Assembly (NCBI GenBank): GCA_036874045.1
Contig: CM072339.1
Span: 15,693,501-15,757,500 of the forward strand
From: Cymodocea nodosa
Taxonomy: Eukaryota; Streptophyta; Magnoliopsida; Alismatales; Cymodoceaceae
Length of the DNA: 64,000 nucleotides
Direction of reading: 5' to 3'
Below the pieces are notes generated by a model. That model had not been told where the DNA came from, did not search any database, and saw only the letters and a program-made list of their open reading frames with translations. The translations under genes were made by a program, and so were the position numbers. Positions 1 through 11,652 of this stretch are shown here, one piece after another (within the stretch, counting starts at the first letter, position 1; every line of letters begins with the position of its first letter).

Positions 1-377
1 TTAACTATCTGAAAACTCACTTAAGTGTCTTTTCAGTCATTTCGGAAGATTGTTGTTGTAACCTTCTGAAAACTTATGACTTTCGAATAGTTACTACTTA
101 ACTATCTAAAAATCCACTTAAGTCACTGCTTTTCGGATCTTGGCTTCTTAATTGTCTAATCGCACACATAAGTGTCCTTTAAGTTATTCCGGATGGTTAT
201 AGCCAATAACCCTCCGAAATCTTCTGACTTTCAGATAGTTAGCTCAAAGCCTTTGATTGAAAATTTATTTTCGAATACTTAGGCCTGACAACCTACCGAA
301 TACTTACTATTAACAAGCTTCCGATTGAACCTGGACTTCTTGTGACATACTCCACACCTGTACTACTTGCCCTAACA
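1..377 (-). mobile_element. Ty1/copia LTR fragment, family C1, minus orientation
   Basis: Read on the minus strand, this stretch begins at 377 with TGTTAGGG and is clearly related to the first part of the LTR at 1627-2523; the shared GGTGTGGAGTATGTCACAAG lies just inside both starts. It is cut by the left edge of the window. It carries several TTCGGA..GTTA-type repeats and ACTTAAGT palindromes. It may be the LTR of a second C1 copy in opposite orientation, or part of a rearranged C1 element. Confidence 0.8.
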
Positions 378-645
378 TTATTAATAAATAAATGTTTTTA
401 CAATAAGGTATTTACCACATGTAATAATAATAACTTTAAGTTTATAACGCTAACCTAATGCGTTGCCTTAGTATTCAATATAGCAACTCAACGCATGCAG
501 TTATGTTAACTTAACGAGTTAAACATATGCAATTCATGTGATACAATATAACATTCGTAAACTTTAATTTCACCACGTGCATAATACTAACTTAACAAGT
601 TCGTCTCTTCATTTTAACCTTTTGTTCACTAACTTAACGATTAGT
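378..645 (-). mobile_element. Athila-like LTR fragment
   Basis: The reverse complement matches the part of the B element LTR around 29335-29490, including GCGTTGAGTTGCTATATTGA, the GTTAGGTTAGC stretch and the run of A and T after it. Neither LTR end is present. It is a relic of an older insertion wedged between C1 pieces. The right boundary is approximate. Confidence 0.65.
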
Positions 646-689
646 TGTTTAACTTAGCATAATTTCAGATCCATTACAGATAAGTATTT

Positions 690-808
690 ATAACAGTAAA
701 CTTTTTCTGTATTAATTGATGTTCTTAATTTACTTTCATAAACAATAGTAATTGAGTAAATATGATTACATTCATTTAGCACACATCATCAAAACAAAAT
801 ACTCAACA
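690..808 (-). mobile_element. Possible Sirevirus-like LTR start fragment
   Basis: On the minus strand from 808 the sequence reads TGTTGAGTATTTTGTTTTGA, close to the start of the S element LTR (TGTTAGGAATTTTGTTTTGA at 21574). The similarity fades within about 120 bases. It is probably a truncated LTR of the same broad family. Confidence 0.4.
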
Positions 809-848
809 ATTTAGAAGATTCAATATCTCAAAGGAGAGGAAAACTAAA

Positions 849-1516
849 TTGCCTCTCGGACCCTAATTCAAGTTGTCTAAAGATCAGTCTGCTAAGACTA
901 AAGAAGAGAGGACAAAAATGTCTAGAATACCATATGCTTTAGTAGTAGGAAGTCTTATGTATGCCATAATATGCACAAGACCAAATATATCCCATGTAGT
1001 GAGAGTTGTCAGCAGATACATGGCAAATTCAAGAGCTAAGCATTGGTCTACTATACTGTGGATATTCAGATATCTTAGATATTCTCTAAACATAGATTTA
1101 AACTTCAAGAAAAGACTAGTTGAATTGATTGGCAATTATGATGCTGATTTGAGAGGAGAGGAAGTTCTATAATTAGTTGGACATCCAAATTGCAAAGTAT
1201 TGTTGCACTTAACCACAGAAGTTGAATATGTTGTAGAGGTAGCTAAAGAAAGAATTTGGTTAAAGAATGTACTAATTGAGTTAGGGTACAGACAGAAAAG
1301 TACAACATATTCAACTTAGCTGAAAATTTGAAATTCCATTCAAGGTCCAAACATATGAGAATGAAGTTTCATTTCATAAGGGAAGAGATAGAGTAGAATA
1401 GGCTAGATCTATAGAAGATTGCTAGTACTTAAAATGCTACAAACATGTTAACTAAGGTTCTAAATCTACAAAAATTAAGGTTATGTATAGCCTTAATTGG
1501 TCTCCTAAATAATTGA
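849..1516 (+). pseudogene. Ty1/copia RT end and RNase H fragment (C1 pol)
   Basis: This is the last part of a copia polyprotein. It runs from the end of reverse transcriptase (FKLSKDQSAKT, then MSRIPYALVVGSLMYA and CTRPNISHVV) into the RNase H region, ending with the KHMRMKFHFIREEIE block that normally closes copia pol. The longest clean stretch is 873-1172. Stops and a frameshift follow. Everything upstream (gag, integrase, RT catalytic YVDD) is missing, and the left side joins unrelated LTR fragments. A purine tract and 3' LTR follow at 1614 and 1627, so orientation and position agree. It is not functional. Confidence 0.85.
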
Positions 1517-1613
1517 CAAAAAGGGGGACAAGGTGTTGATATTCTGTTTGAGCTGCTATTGCAAGTTAATTATGAGTCAAGAGTACAGATTCTCTTGATC
1601 TTTATGCCAAACT

Positions 1614-1626
1614 CCAAGTAGGAGAT
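1614..1626 (+). other. Polypurine tract of C1
   Basis: CCAAGTAGGAGAT lies directly before the LTR start TGTTAGGG. This is the usual plant copia arrangement for priming plus-strand DNA synthesis. Confidence 0.7.
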
Positions 1627-2523
1627 TGTTAGGGTAAAGAGTTTAGGTGTGGAGTATGTCACAAGCTACCTAGGATCAATCAGAAGTTTGTTAGTTGTAA
1701 GTCTTCGACAGATTAAATGTTTTTAGAAGGTTGCTAGCTTGAACCTTCCAAAAGACATAGTAGTCGGAAGTCTCAAGCCTAACTATCCGAAAGTCAGAAG
1801 TTTTCGGAAGGTTACAACTAGAACCCTCAGAAATGACTTAAGTGAGACTTAAGTAAGTTTTTGGATAGTTGAGAGGCTAAGTATCCGAAAGTTAGGAGTT
1901 TTTTGGAAGGTTATAGCCAAAACCCTTCGAAATGACTTAAGTGAGTTTTCAAATAGTTGAGAGGCTAAGTATCCAAAAGTTAGGAGTTTTCAGAAGGTAA
2001 CAACTAGAACCTTCTAAAAAGATTTAAGTGAGTTTTCGGATAGTTGAGAGGCTAAGTATTTGAAAGATAGGAATTCTTTGGATAGTTAGCTTGCTATAGT
2101 ATCTAATTGTTCTGATAGATGTAAAGAGAGAAGCCATTCAGATAGTTAAGACCTATAATTATTCGAAATGCTACCGTTTTCGGAGAGTTAGAAAGAATGA
2201 CTGAAAATGAGTCTTTCTTCTCCGAAGAGTTAATGTACTACTGTAAATGACTCTATTGTAATTAAAGGTTTATTAACCCTAGGTTTTGGGTAATATATAA
2301 ACTTTGATGATGTTGTAAAACATACACCTAATTGCATCGAAGCTCATAGAAGAACATTCAACTCTCCGTGGACATAGGTAGTTGTTGAACCATGTAAATC
2401 CTATGTCTTTAGTGTGTTTTTCCTTCCATTACTCTTCACTTCACAATTTCGGTGAGTTTGAGAGGTGAGCTTTTAGAATCATGCTTGAGTGTCATCAAGG
2501 ATGAGAAGTTTTGATTTCTAACA
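1627..2523 (+). mobile_element. Ty1/copia 3' LTR, family C1
   Basis: The LTR starts TGTTAGGG after a purine tract and ends TTTCTAACA, so its termini are the inverted pair TGTTAG/CTAACA. Length is 897 bases. It contains repeated modules of the type ACTTAAGT plus TTTTCGGATAGTT, for example at 2022-2045, and AACTATCCGA at 1781. The element is inserted in the RNase H region of the minus-strand copia E2. The five bases after it are GCTAT; the matching left duplication lies outside the window or was lost. Confidence 0.85.
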
Positions 2524-3711
2524 GCTATCATAGTACAATACACTATGTTCCTACTAGTGGCTGAGTTCGGCTAGTAAATTCTCTAGCTTGATCCTCTCCT
2601 TCACTACTTCAACAATTGCCACATATTCCACTTCAGTGGTGAAGAGGGCAACCATGCCTTGAAGCTTAGACCTCTAGCTTACTGTAGTATCTTCCATGGT
2701 GAACACATACCCTAAGGTATTCCTAAGTTTGTCTAGGTCTCCTCCCAAATTTGAATTGGTAGAACCCATTAACTCGATCGATCCCCTCCTATATCATAGA
2801 TCAGACTCAAATGTATACTTGAGATACCGTAGTATCCACTTCACAATGTGCTAGTGTTCTACACCTGGATTTGCCATGAACTTGCTTACAACTCCCACCA
2901 CATGTGCTATGTCAAGTTGGGTGCAAGTCATGGCATACATCAAACTTCCTATGATTGCCATGTAGGGAACTCAAGACATTTCTTCTTATTTCACCTTAGT
3001 CTCTAGCGATTGATTTTTTGACAATTTAAAGTGGGACTCAAGCGGTAACTCTATTTTCCACTCATTTGTTATATTGAACCACTCTAGTACTTTTTCTAAG
3101 TACTTCTAGCTCAACCTTAGTGTGTCAGCCTTCCTATTCTAGATAATCCTCATTCCAAGGATCTGCCTAGCTTCGCCCATGTCTTTCATATTGAAATTTT
3201 AGTGGAGTTGATCCTTCAATTTCTAGATTTCCTTAATGCTTGAACTAGTAATGAGCATGTCATCTACATATATCAAAAGGATGATATAGCAATACTTCAA
3301 ATGTCTTAGATAACAATAGTAGTTTGTATTGCACCTGTTAAAGCCCAAGGTACAGATGAAGCTGTCGAACTTCATGTACCACTACTTGGGCACTTGCTTC
3401 AAACTATAAAAACTTCTTTGTTGTTTATAGACCAAATTTTCTTTCTTATCGATTTCCGCAAATCCTTCCAATTGCCGCGTATAAATCTCTTTGTCTAGCT
3501 CACTATGGAGAAAAGCTGTCTTTACATCTATTTGTTCCAAAAATAAATCTTCAACTACCATTATGCTCAAGACGATTCTTACTATGGTCATTTTGACTAC
3601 TAGAGAGAATACTTCTGTATAGTTAACGTCTTGGATTTGTTGGTATCCCTTGACAATAAGTTTGGCCTTGTATCTTTTGCTACCATCTGGTTGTTCATTT
3701 AATCGAAACAT
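2524..3711 (-). pseudogene. Ty1/copia reverse transcriptase and RNase H (E2 pol), degenerate
   Basis: On the minus strand this is the copia RT and RNase H. It opens with the conserved block around YKAKLIVKGYQQ and IDVKTAFLHSELDKEIY (3382-3711). The catalytic YVDD is encoded at 3259-3270, and IIGSLMYAMTCTQLDIAHVV (RT end) near 2950. It stops at 2524, in the part that should continue into the end of RNase H, because C1 is inserted there. There are many in-frame stops, several of them TAG where other copia proteins have Trp. It is a Tork/Tnt1-like relative by its motifs. Confidence 0.85.
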
Positions 3712-5290
3712 CTATTTGTTGTCAAGTGCTTTCTTACCTTTTGATAATGAAGTTAGCTTCCACGTTTGGTTCTTCTCTAGGGATTTCATTTCTTCTTTCT
3801 TGGCTAACTCCTACTAATTTACATCTTTCTCATGTATAGCTTCTTAATAAGTCCTTAGCTCACCATCATCTATCAACAACAGGTAGTTGAAAGATGGCAC
3901 AAATCTTTCTAGTGGTTTGGAAATCCTTGCTAATCTCCTTGACTAAGGGCTGACCACTAACTCCTCTAGTTCCTTCTCCTCCTAAGTCAACTCATCCACC
4001 TTTGACTTTGTTTGGGATTCTCTAGTTGTCTCAACATCCCTCTTGACATTGTCTCTGGTTTTCAATTCTTAGCCATTGGAAATTTGATTATATCCTATCG
4101 GAATCATTTCCTGCTCCTCTAGTTCCTTCTCCTCTTGAGTCGGCTCATCCACCTTTGACTTTGTTTAAGATTCTCTAGTTGTTTCCAGTTTCCAGTTCTT
4201 GGCCATTGGAAATCTGGTTATATCCTATAGGAATTCTTTCCTACTCTACTGATAGCCTAGTGTGCCCCCTCGAGCTCTATTCTACATCTATAGATTTCCA
4301 TTCCAAAACTCCTAGAATTTACATGCCTTCTATCAACATCTAGGTTCTATCTCCTGGATTTTGATTTTTCGTGACCACCTTGTGCTTGTACAAATGCTTC
4401 TCTTCAAATAAGACGTCTTTTGCATGGATTACCTTCTTGACTTTGTCATCCTAGATTTAGTAGCCAAGATAATTTTGTTTGTATCTAATGAAGTAGCGCT
4501 TTCTAGATTTTGGGTTTAGTTTATCTCTCTTGTCCTCATTGACATGGATATAAGATAAACACTTGAACACCCTTAGGTGATATAGGCTGACTTCCTTCTC
4601 ACTCCACAAATCTTCCAAAATTCAGAAGTCAAGAGAGACTAAAGGTTCCCAATTGATCAAGTAAGTCATCGAGCTAATGACTTTTGCCTAGAATGATTTT
4701 GGAAAGTTGGCATGTAGTCTCATGCACCTAACTCTCTTGTTCAACTTCTGGTTCATTCTTTCGACAACCTCATTCTGTTGTGGGGTTCCAAGTATCGTTT
4801 AGACTCTCTTGATGCCTTCCAACTCATAGAATTCAATAAATTCTTTACTGTCATATTCTCCACCATTGTCTAATTTGATGCTCTTGACCTTCCTCCTTGT
4901 CTAGTTCTCCACCTTTACCTTCCATTTCTTGAAGGCTTAGAAGACTTCTAACTTGTGCTTGAGGAAGTACACTCAAACCTTCCAAGTGTTGTCATCTATG
5001 AAAGTGACATAGTATTGGGATCTACCTATGGAGCTGATAGGAGTTGGCGCTCATACATTTGTGTGAACCAAGTCTAGCTTTCCTAGTTTCAACTCATGCA
5101 TTACCCTTGAGAAGCTAACATGTTTTTGCTTTCCAAAGATGTAGTTCTCGCACCTATCCAAACTAACATCCTTCAATCCTAGAATTTTACCATTGTGAGC
5201 TAGTACCTTCAACCATTTCTCACTCACATGCCTTAGTCTATAGTGCCACTGATCGAATTCTTCTATAGCAGCAATTGCTACTAACAATCG
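3712..5290 (-). pseudogene. Ty1/copia integrase (E2 pol), degenerate
   Basis: The minus strand reads as a copia integrase. The GAG-pre-integrase block is at 5051-5287 (FDQWHYRLRHVSEKWLKVL, then the zinc-binding region CENYIFGKQKHVSF). The third catalytic motif, GTPQQNEVVERMNQ, lies around 4750-4800. The C-terminal region continues toward 4250 and leads into RT below 3711. Stops and frameshifts are frequent. It lies between E2 gag on its right and RT on its left, the normal Ty1/copia order on this strand (gag-IN-RT-RH). Confidence 0.8.
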
Positions 5291-6450
5291 AATCTCCTCT
5301 ACTTTGTCTACTGTAAGTACAACATTCTAGACCTCTGGCCAGAGGCTACTACTCAGACACCCTTGGTTATCTTCCACCTATTAGCTTTGAACCTGACAAG
5401 GAATCCTTCCTCATCAAGCTAGCTTATGGAAATAATGTTTTTGGCCAAACCTGAGACATACCTCACTTCTTAAAGTTTCCACAATCCCTACTTTATTTGG
5501 ATCCATACTTCACCTCATCCCAGCATGTCCAAACTTGAATTATTGGCCAGATATACCTTATGCACCAACGTTGCATGATAGTTGTGCAAAAGCTCCTTCT
5601 AGTGCATCATATAGAAAGATTCCCTAGAGTCCATCACTCATGTGTTAACTAGACTATCAACACAACAAATTAAGGCATTGTCTAAATTGTCTACTAGAGC
5701 ATTTACCCTTGCTCCCTTGCCAATTTATGCCTTATTCTTCTTGGGTTCCGAACATTGCAATTGGAAATGTTGAACTTCTTGTAGTTCCAACATTTGATTT
5801 TTGATAAACTTCTACTCTTGCCCTAGGTTCTCTACCAATTCTTCTTGGAATTTTGACCTTTGGTCTGACTCTGCTAGTGACTCTCCACACTAAGTGTTGA
5901 AGTCGATGCTTCTTCATTACTCTTCCGATAAATATCCTCATTGAGTACTAGGTCAATTATTTAGCTCATGTCCAACCTTCCATGTCTCAACAAGTTGCTC
6001 ACAAAAGTCACCATGATTGACTAACTCGACGATAGGCTTAACAATAGTATCAATGCCATAACCTCATTGTTAAACATGACCTTCACTGAGTCTAGTTGAG
6101 TCAGCAATGTGTTCAACTCATTCACATGGTCGGTTGTCGATGAACCTTCCTACATCTTCAGGTTGAAATGACAATGCATAAGAAAGACCTTATTCGACGT
6201 CATCGACTTTTCATAGGTATTGGATAGGGCCTCCATGATGTTCACTATTGTCACTTGCTTAATAATCTTGAACAACACATTCCTTACTAGTGACAGCTAT
6301 ATTTGGCTAAGAGTTTTCCAATCTAAAAGCTTCCACTCTTCTTGTTCCATCTTCTCTAGTTTTCTACCAGATAATAGTAGGTAAAGGTCTTTCTAGTACA
6401 ACAATCCTCCATCTACATCTGCTAGAAATCAAAATCTTTACCATCAAACA
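5291..6450 (-). pseudogene. Ty1/copia gag (E2), degenerate
   Basis: The minus strand starts around 6450 with a recognisable copia gag opening (FDGKDFDF followed, after a Trp-to-stop change, by QM and MEDC). It continues through a degenerate capsid region, a long tract with no good ORF, and a basic stretch at 5732-5941. No intact CCHC knuckle could be read with confidence. The upstream end is cut by the Sirevirus-like LTR at 6451, so E2's own LTR and primer binding site are missing. Confidence 0.6.
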
Positions 6451-6622
6451 TGTAGGATCGAAGGCTACATAAGAGGGAGGTGAATTGTGTATTTCAACAA
6501 TTTTATTATAATCAAAACATTAATTTAAAACAATTTGTCATAATTATTTTATTCAAACTTTTATATTCAAAGTTTCAATTACAATTTACAATTCAATTCT
6601 CCTTTGGAATTTTAAGTGTAAA
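6451..6622 (-). mobile_element. Sirevirus-like LTR terminal fragment
   Basis: Starts TGTAGGATCGAAGG and carries GAGGGAGGTGAATTGTGT, the reverse complement of the 3' end of the S element LTR (CACAATTCACCCTCCCCTC at 22790-22810). Only about 170 bases are present before a second, similar LTR end begins at 6623. This suggests two related LTRs placed side by side or one inside the other. Confidence 0.6.
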
Positions 6623-7788
6623 TGTACGATCGTAGTAACACAAGAGGGGGGGTGAATTGTGCCTTTAAAAATTAAAAATTTTTAACGAATAAAACAAGAG
6701 CACAAGACACTCACAAATATTATTCTAATCTTTATTCACTTAAAGAAAGAATTTATAATCATTTTTCAGTACAATTCCCTACTTGTCGGTTCTGATACAA
6801 TATAGTCCAAGATATAATCCAAATATGAAATAAAAACCTTATTCTAATCTTGTTTGAATTGTATAATCAAACCTGAGCCTTTACATGTAGCTTTTGATTC
6901 TTCTAATTTTCTTTTCTCTCGCTCAACTTCTATATCTCTTCTTCTCCTGTCTTCGAATCTCCTAGACTTCCTTCGTTGTAGTTCTTCTTCTAAATTTGCT
7001 TGAGATTCGACCTCTTTCTGATGTTGGAGAATTTCTAGATTTTCTATAGGATTCTTGAGATTCTTGTAGTGTAGCTCATACCTTTATTTATAGTAGTAGA
7101 ACTATAACTTCATGTTTAGCATATTCATCCACTTAATTCATAATCTATAATCTCACATACTAATTCAAATTTAAATTATCCACGATCTTCATTGCCTTTT
7201 TGAATTTCTACTATTTCCATTATCATTTTGAATTTCCACTATCTCAACTATCATTTTGAATTTTCACGATCTCCTATCGTAGAACAATTGAAATTCTTCT
7301 TCTTGGAGATTTGTAGAATATCTTCTAAGTCACCGCCTTAGTCGAACACTTATCACTTAAGACCTCTAAAACTTGAACACTTATCCATAACTCTTCCAAT
7401 TCTTTCACCTACAAAACACGTGACTGAAAACAACAAAACTTATCTGTTCATTAGTCACTTTATAAAACTCGAATAGTTATCCATCCATGCAAATAAAAAC
7501 TCGAATAGTTATCTAACTCTTCGACTTTTCTTTATCAAACGCATATGGAAAATACGTGAAAACTTAAAACGTTAAAAACACATGTGTAGATAACTTAATT
7601 ATACAAGTTTTTAACATAACTCTTCGACTAACTAGAAATGTTAAAACTATCTGAAAGTTTACTATTTGAAATTTAAGTTAAACTTTTCGAAAACTAAAAC
7701 TTGTTAACGTCTAACTATGTGACTGTTATACTTAGACTTATTTATAGACTTTAATAAAATATTCATCATCAAAACAAAATTCTTAATA
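6623..7788 (-). mobile_element. Sirevirus-like LTR, family of element S, minus orientation
   Basis: The reverse complement aligns along its length with the S element LTRs (21574-22830 and 54338-55562): the opening TTTTGTTTTGATGATGAATA, the tandem GTGGAAATTCAAAATGATAG units, the GCGGTGACTTAGAAGATATT block, and the closing CACCCCCCCTCTTGTGTTAC. The termini have decayed (the start reads TATTAAGAATT instead of TGTTAGGAATT). No matching 5-base duplication is visible. It interrupts the E4 protease on its right. Confidence 0.85.
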
Positions 7789-8197
7789 GTCATCATAAGA
7801 AATATGCAATGATCCATCTCTACAACCTATCACATCTGATGTCGCTAAAAATGGTCATCTTAAAATCAAAGGGACAAAATCATTTTTTCTTGGTGATGGT
7901 TGATTTTCTAAAATTATAAAATCTATAAGGTAGATAAAGTCTTTAATTTTAATTAATAGATTTTCTATTATGCCTAATGTGGTTCTTATGAACCTATCAA
8001 CTAGTTGGATAAAAATGCTAGTAGGCTTTAATCCATCCAATCCTAAGTCTACATAAACATTGGAAGACATTACATTAACCCTAGCTCTTAAGTCTATTAA
8101 GGCCTTTTCAAAATATTTGTTTCCTATTATACAAGAAATGGTTGGTGTACTAGGATCTCCATATTTTTTAGGAATGCTATTAGGAAAATAAGAGCTC
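7789..8197 (-). pseudogene. Ty3/gypsy aspartic protease fragment (E4)
   Basis: The minus strand encodes a retroviral-type aspartic protease of the Athila/Tat kind: TISCIIGNKYFEKALIDL, then the active-site region, VNVM, a flap-like region, and PFLATSD near the end. The catalytic loop usually reads DLGAS, but here the residues after Asp-Leu are Arg-Ala-Arg, so it should be inactive. The protease normally cuts the gag-pol polyprotein. The reading frame runs to the LTR junction at 7788, where it ends in SYDDY. Its upstream part is separated by the solo LTR at 8203-9657. Confidence 0.85.
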
Positions 8198-8202
8198 ATA
8201 AC
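8198..8202. repeat. Target-site duplication ATAAC, left copy
   Basis: ATAAC here and at 9658-9662 flank the solo LTR exactly, as expected from a 5-base staggered integration cut. Confidence 0.85.
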
Positions 8203-9657
8203 TATTAGGATCGATAGGCTCACCAAAGGGGGGTGAATGGTGAAGGTGTGTAAATTTTACTTTTTTTAATTTAGAATCGACTAATTCTATTAAACAGTGA
8301 GTTGAAATAAATTAAATGGATGCAAAACAGTAAGAAGAAAATAACACAGCAAATTTTAGGTGGTTCACCAACTCGGCTAGTCCACTCCCAAGATACACTT
8401 GGGCTTCACTAAGTAGACAAGTACTTACAACACTTGCTTTCAGATTGAAGCAAGAACCAACACTTAGAGCTTTCAGGTATAAGCTCAATAACCAACCTTT
8501 CTTCGAGTTTTCAGGTTGAAGCTCTCAACCAACAATGAGTTTTCAGGTTGAAACTCATGAACCAACAACTTTAAACTTTTCTATTAGAGTTTTAGCATAA
8601 TGAGCTTTTCTACTGTAGTAAATCTTTAAGAGTATTCTTGAGTGTTGTAAACTTGAGAGTGTATATGGAATTTTTAGAATTTTGTGTAGCTCACAGTATA
8701 ATGTATGATCATTATCTCTGTCTAATATTCTCTTCACTTCTCATATTTATACCAAAAGGTATAACAATTATATTTTCTTCTAGTGGATGTATTTTGCTGT
8801 ACTTACTAAGAAATCAGACTTAAAATGGTAAGTTACCGTTTAGGGAGGTATTTCAAGATACCCTTTCGATTTTCTCAAACTTTCGGATAGTTAGCTGTGT
8901 AACTTTCTGAATGATGTATGTAACTCACCGAAAAATCACTTAAGTCTTTCTACCATGTAGGATTTCAGATCGTACAATGAGCTGTCATTTGATCGGATAC
9001 TTGTAACTGTAACTTACTGAATTATCCTTTGACTGTCGGATAGTTAGCTACAGTAACCCTCTGAAATCCTTCTTTAAGTTTCCGACTACTTTCTTATTTC
9101 AGCACGTGCATAAAAGAATAACTTAAGTTTTCGGATAAATAAGTCTGTAACCTTTCAAAAATTCTTATTTTTTCGGATAATTAGCTTTCTAACTCACTGA
9201 AAACTCCTTTAAGCTTCTGTTCTGGATTTCTGCACATGGGTAATTGAATGACTTAAGTTTCGAATAGTCATCTTTTCTAACTCACCGAAAACTCTTTTAG
9301 CTTTCGAATAGTTAACTCCTTAACTCTCTAATCATTCAACCAACTTTCTTAACTGTCCAATCATTTAACTCTCCAAAGGCTTTGTAATTTTGAATAGTTA
9401 TTCTTCTAACTGTCCGACGGTATTTCTACTGCTTTACTCTTCGGATACTTAAGTCTGTAACTTACCGAAAAATAACTTTCTTCCAGATACTTGGCTTGGT
9501 AACTATTCGATTTTCTTGTAGCTTTATAGCAATAAATTTTAAACTACTTGTATCCGTTTATCTACCTTCTGATCTTTTGCTGCACTGTCTTATCTGTGAA
9601 ATACAATATGTTTCCTCACACAGGTTTTTGCATTATCAAAATACTAGGGTCCTAACA
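8203..9657 (-). mobile_element. Solo Ty1/copia-type LTR, family C2
   Basis: A 1455-base unit bounded by perfect 5-base duplications (ATAAC). On the minus strand it begins TGTTAGGACCC and ends GGTGAGCCTATCGATCCTAATA, related in style to Sirevirus LTRs that end near a CACCCCCCTTTGG tract. There is no internal domain, so it is a solo LTR left by recombination between two LTRs. It holds at least ten TTCGGATAGTTA-type motifs between about 8880 and 9500. Small ORFs inside (8555-8823) are on both strands and look accidental. It splits E4 between zinc knuckle and protease. Confidence 0.9.
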
Positions 9658-9662
9658 ATAAC
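9658..9662. repeat. Target-site duplication ATAAC, right copy
   Basis: Matches 8198-8202 and closes the solo LTR of family C2. Confidence 0.85.
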
Positions 9663-10395
9663 CTCAGCTAAGTAAACTTTCTTAGGCAATTTCCTAAACT
9701 TTTTCCTTGTATAAAACTCCTTTAGAAATTTAGCATAGGAAAGAATTTATTGGATTGCATCTAATAGTGGAATGTTTATCCTAACTTATTCAAAAATTTC
9801 TTTTATATTTCCTTCTACATGGTTATTGTTAGTATCCATAAGCCTTGGGGGAAATGGAGCTACAATGTCTAAGGGACTAGACATTCTTACCTTTATCCTC
9901 TATCACCACTAGCTTAGGATCGCTAATAGAACTAGAAAAGGCTCTATAACATCCTTAGAACTTACACACTCTTTATCGCTTATTAGAGTTGCAAAGGCCT
10001 CCACCTTTTCTTCTACTTGGGCTTTAGGCTCAAGATGTTCATGAGAGCATCTTGCTAACTCTAAATTTAGAAAGGCTAATTCAGCCTCTTCAATAGCTCT
10101 ATTGAGCTCAACATTAGGCACCATAACCATCATTATCATCATCAATAGTAATAACATCCTCACAAATTGCAATGTCAACATTATCAATAGGAGATTTATC
10201 ATTCAATGCTTGTACATTAAAGTTAAATTCCTCATTTCCGGACATGGATAAATCAAGATGCTTATACTCTTTAAAATCATCATCTAACATGTAAAAAGGA
10301 CATTCATCAAGAATGTGATCATTTAAACCACATTTAGCAAAAAATACAATAAATGAAGCATCATATGAACTATGGTAATTGAAATGACTATCCAT
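9663..10395 (-). pseudogene. Athila-like first ORF with zinc knuckle at its start (E4 gag-type)
   Basis: The likely start is the ATG at 10395 on the minus strand. The protein opens with about 25 residues and then KCGLNDHILDECPFY, a retroviral CCHC-like knuckle (C-x2-x-H-x4-C with an imperfect first half). An acidic tract follows (DDDFKEYKHLD, DNVDIAICEDVITIDDDND). A frameshift near 10150 moves the rest to another frame (AIEEAELAFLNLELARCSHE). As in A and B, no capsid domain precedes the knuckle, although about 890 bases lie between the PBS and this ORF. It continues into protease beyond the solo LTR. Confidence 0.6.
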
Positions 10396-11287
10396 GAACA
10401 GACCAAAATCTTAATCCCAAGCTAACCTATAGGGTGCTTTATTAAGATCTTCAATCAAGGGTAATTAACAATCTGCACATAATAAAATAATTACGATCAA
10501 TTCATTTGCATCACTCATTATTGCAATTTAACCATAACAAAACTTAAAAATTCACTCAGAAATGTATACACATCAGAATTGAGCATGCAAATATGGCCTG
10601 GAAAGCGAATTCATCAGGGCTTTCAACAAAAATGTCTACTAAAATAAAACATCCAATCATTATGCAACACTTTTGAATATAAAACATGTAAATGACAAAA
10701 TTTAGGAAACTACTCTGCATCATACCCTGTATCTTAAGAATTAATTAACCTATCATTCTTACTCCAATTTTAACTTGCAAATACTCGTAGGAAAACCTAA
10801 TTTCCATACTTTCAAGTAAAAATCTCAAGTCAAAGTGTCAAAAACTCAAATCACAATAGAATTGACAATACATCAAAAATACTTCAGAAAAACCTATTTT
10901 GTGATTTGAAAAGAACTTGACCTTCAAAAATTTATACAAAAATCTCTAGAAATCCAATTCTAGTGTTCAAACACAATTTGGAAATCTAAGAAAACATTAT
11001 ATCATCAGAAAATATAAGCTTATCACATTGCAAAACTCTATGGTAGCGGATTCACGTGGAACAAAGATTAAAAATTTAGAAATCTGGAAATTTTGCTACT
11101 AACATGTAATCCACAAATGTCATAAGAAACTTAAGTCAATTAAAGCATATGACATTATATTCATGACATCAAAGCATCAAGACATACTAATACACAATTA
11201 CTACATCAAAACATTTTGACATCAAAATTCCAAAAGAAGAAACACATCAAAAACTCTAGAAAATTTCAAACAAAAAATTGACATGAT
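10396..11287 (-). other. E4 5' leader between PBS and first ORF
   Basis: About 890 AT-rich bases with no convincing ORF on either strand. I looked for a gag capsid (the W-x-E...F..KY-P type block seen at 41510-41923) and did not find it. Simple words such as CATCAAAA recur. It is best read as an untranslated leader. Confidence 0.5.
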
Positions 11288-11304
11288 CCCTAGCAATGGT
11301 GCTA
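11288..11304 (-). other. Primer binding site of E4
   Basis: On the minus strand TAGCACCATTGCTAGGG, a mutated form of the TGGCGCCATTGCTGGGGA site of element B. It sits five bases inside the LTR end, like the others of this family. It would pair with the 3' end of a tRNA to prime minus-strand synthesis. Confidence 0.75.
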
Positions 11305-11309
11305 AAACT

Positions 11310-11652
11310 TGTTAGTGGTTTAAATGATAGGAAATTAACACGAAATTGAGTTTTAATATTTATAACTGTAAGTGCATGGAGTCCATTATAGAAAGCATGC
11401 AAGAACGGGTCAAGTCCATAGGGAATAGCAATTAAAATAAAATCATCTAGAGTTTATAGATATGCTTTGTGTAAATACATTTTTATCACATGATTGCCTT
11501 AATAATCATGGATATGTTAAGAATGACTTCATATAGATTTAAATTAGTCATGAGAAAACTCATTCATGTCCTCCCCTATCCATCATTCAAGAGAATGCAC
11601 TCACAAAATTAGTTATTACCCTACAAGCAAGAATAAGATTACACTACATTAT
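11310..11652 (-). mobile_element. E4 LTR fragment (U5 side), minus orientation
   Basis: Minus strand ends ...ACCACTAACA immediately before the PBS spacer. It contains the U5-type block with GCATGCTTTCTATAATGG and ACTTACAGTT that matches, in layout, the TACTTGCAC...GTGCACTTGTAGTT block at the end of the B LTR. It is cut at 11652/11653 by element A, which begins there with a clean TGTTTAG. Confidence 0.75.

Larger units (their letters stand above)
7789..11652 (-). mobile_element. Athila-like Ty3/gypsy element E4, 5' half, minus orientation
   Basis: Reading leftward: partial LTR (11652 to 11310), PBS (11304 to 11288), a leader of about 890 bases, a first ORF that opens with a zinc knuckle (10395 down to 9663), a solo copia LTR insertion, and the aspartic protease (8197 down to 7789). 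The rest of pol is cut off by the LTR at 6623-7788. The LTR itself is cut at 11652 by insertion of element A. It is related to A and B in its PBS and in the zinc-knuckle-first ORF. Confidence 0.75.

Noticed and set aside
5732..5941. A 69-codon basic ORF
   Set aside because: Within the decayed gag of E2; it is one frame of a broken gene and has no clear domain.
8555..8823. Small ORFs on both strands
   Set aside because: Within the solo C2 LTR, short, and without conserved domains.
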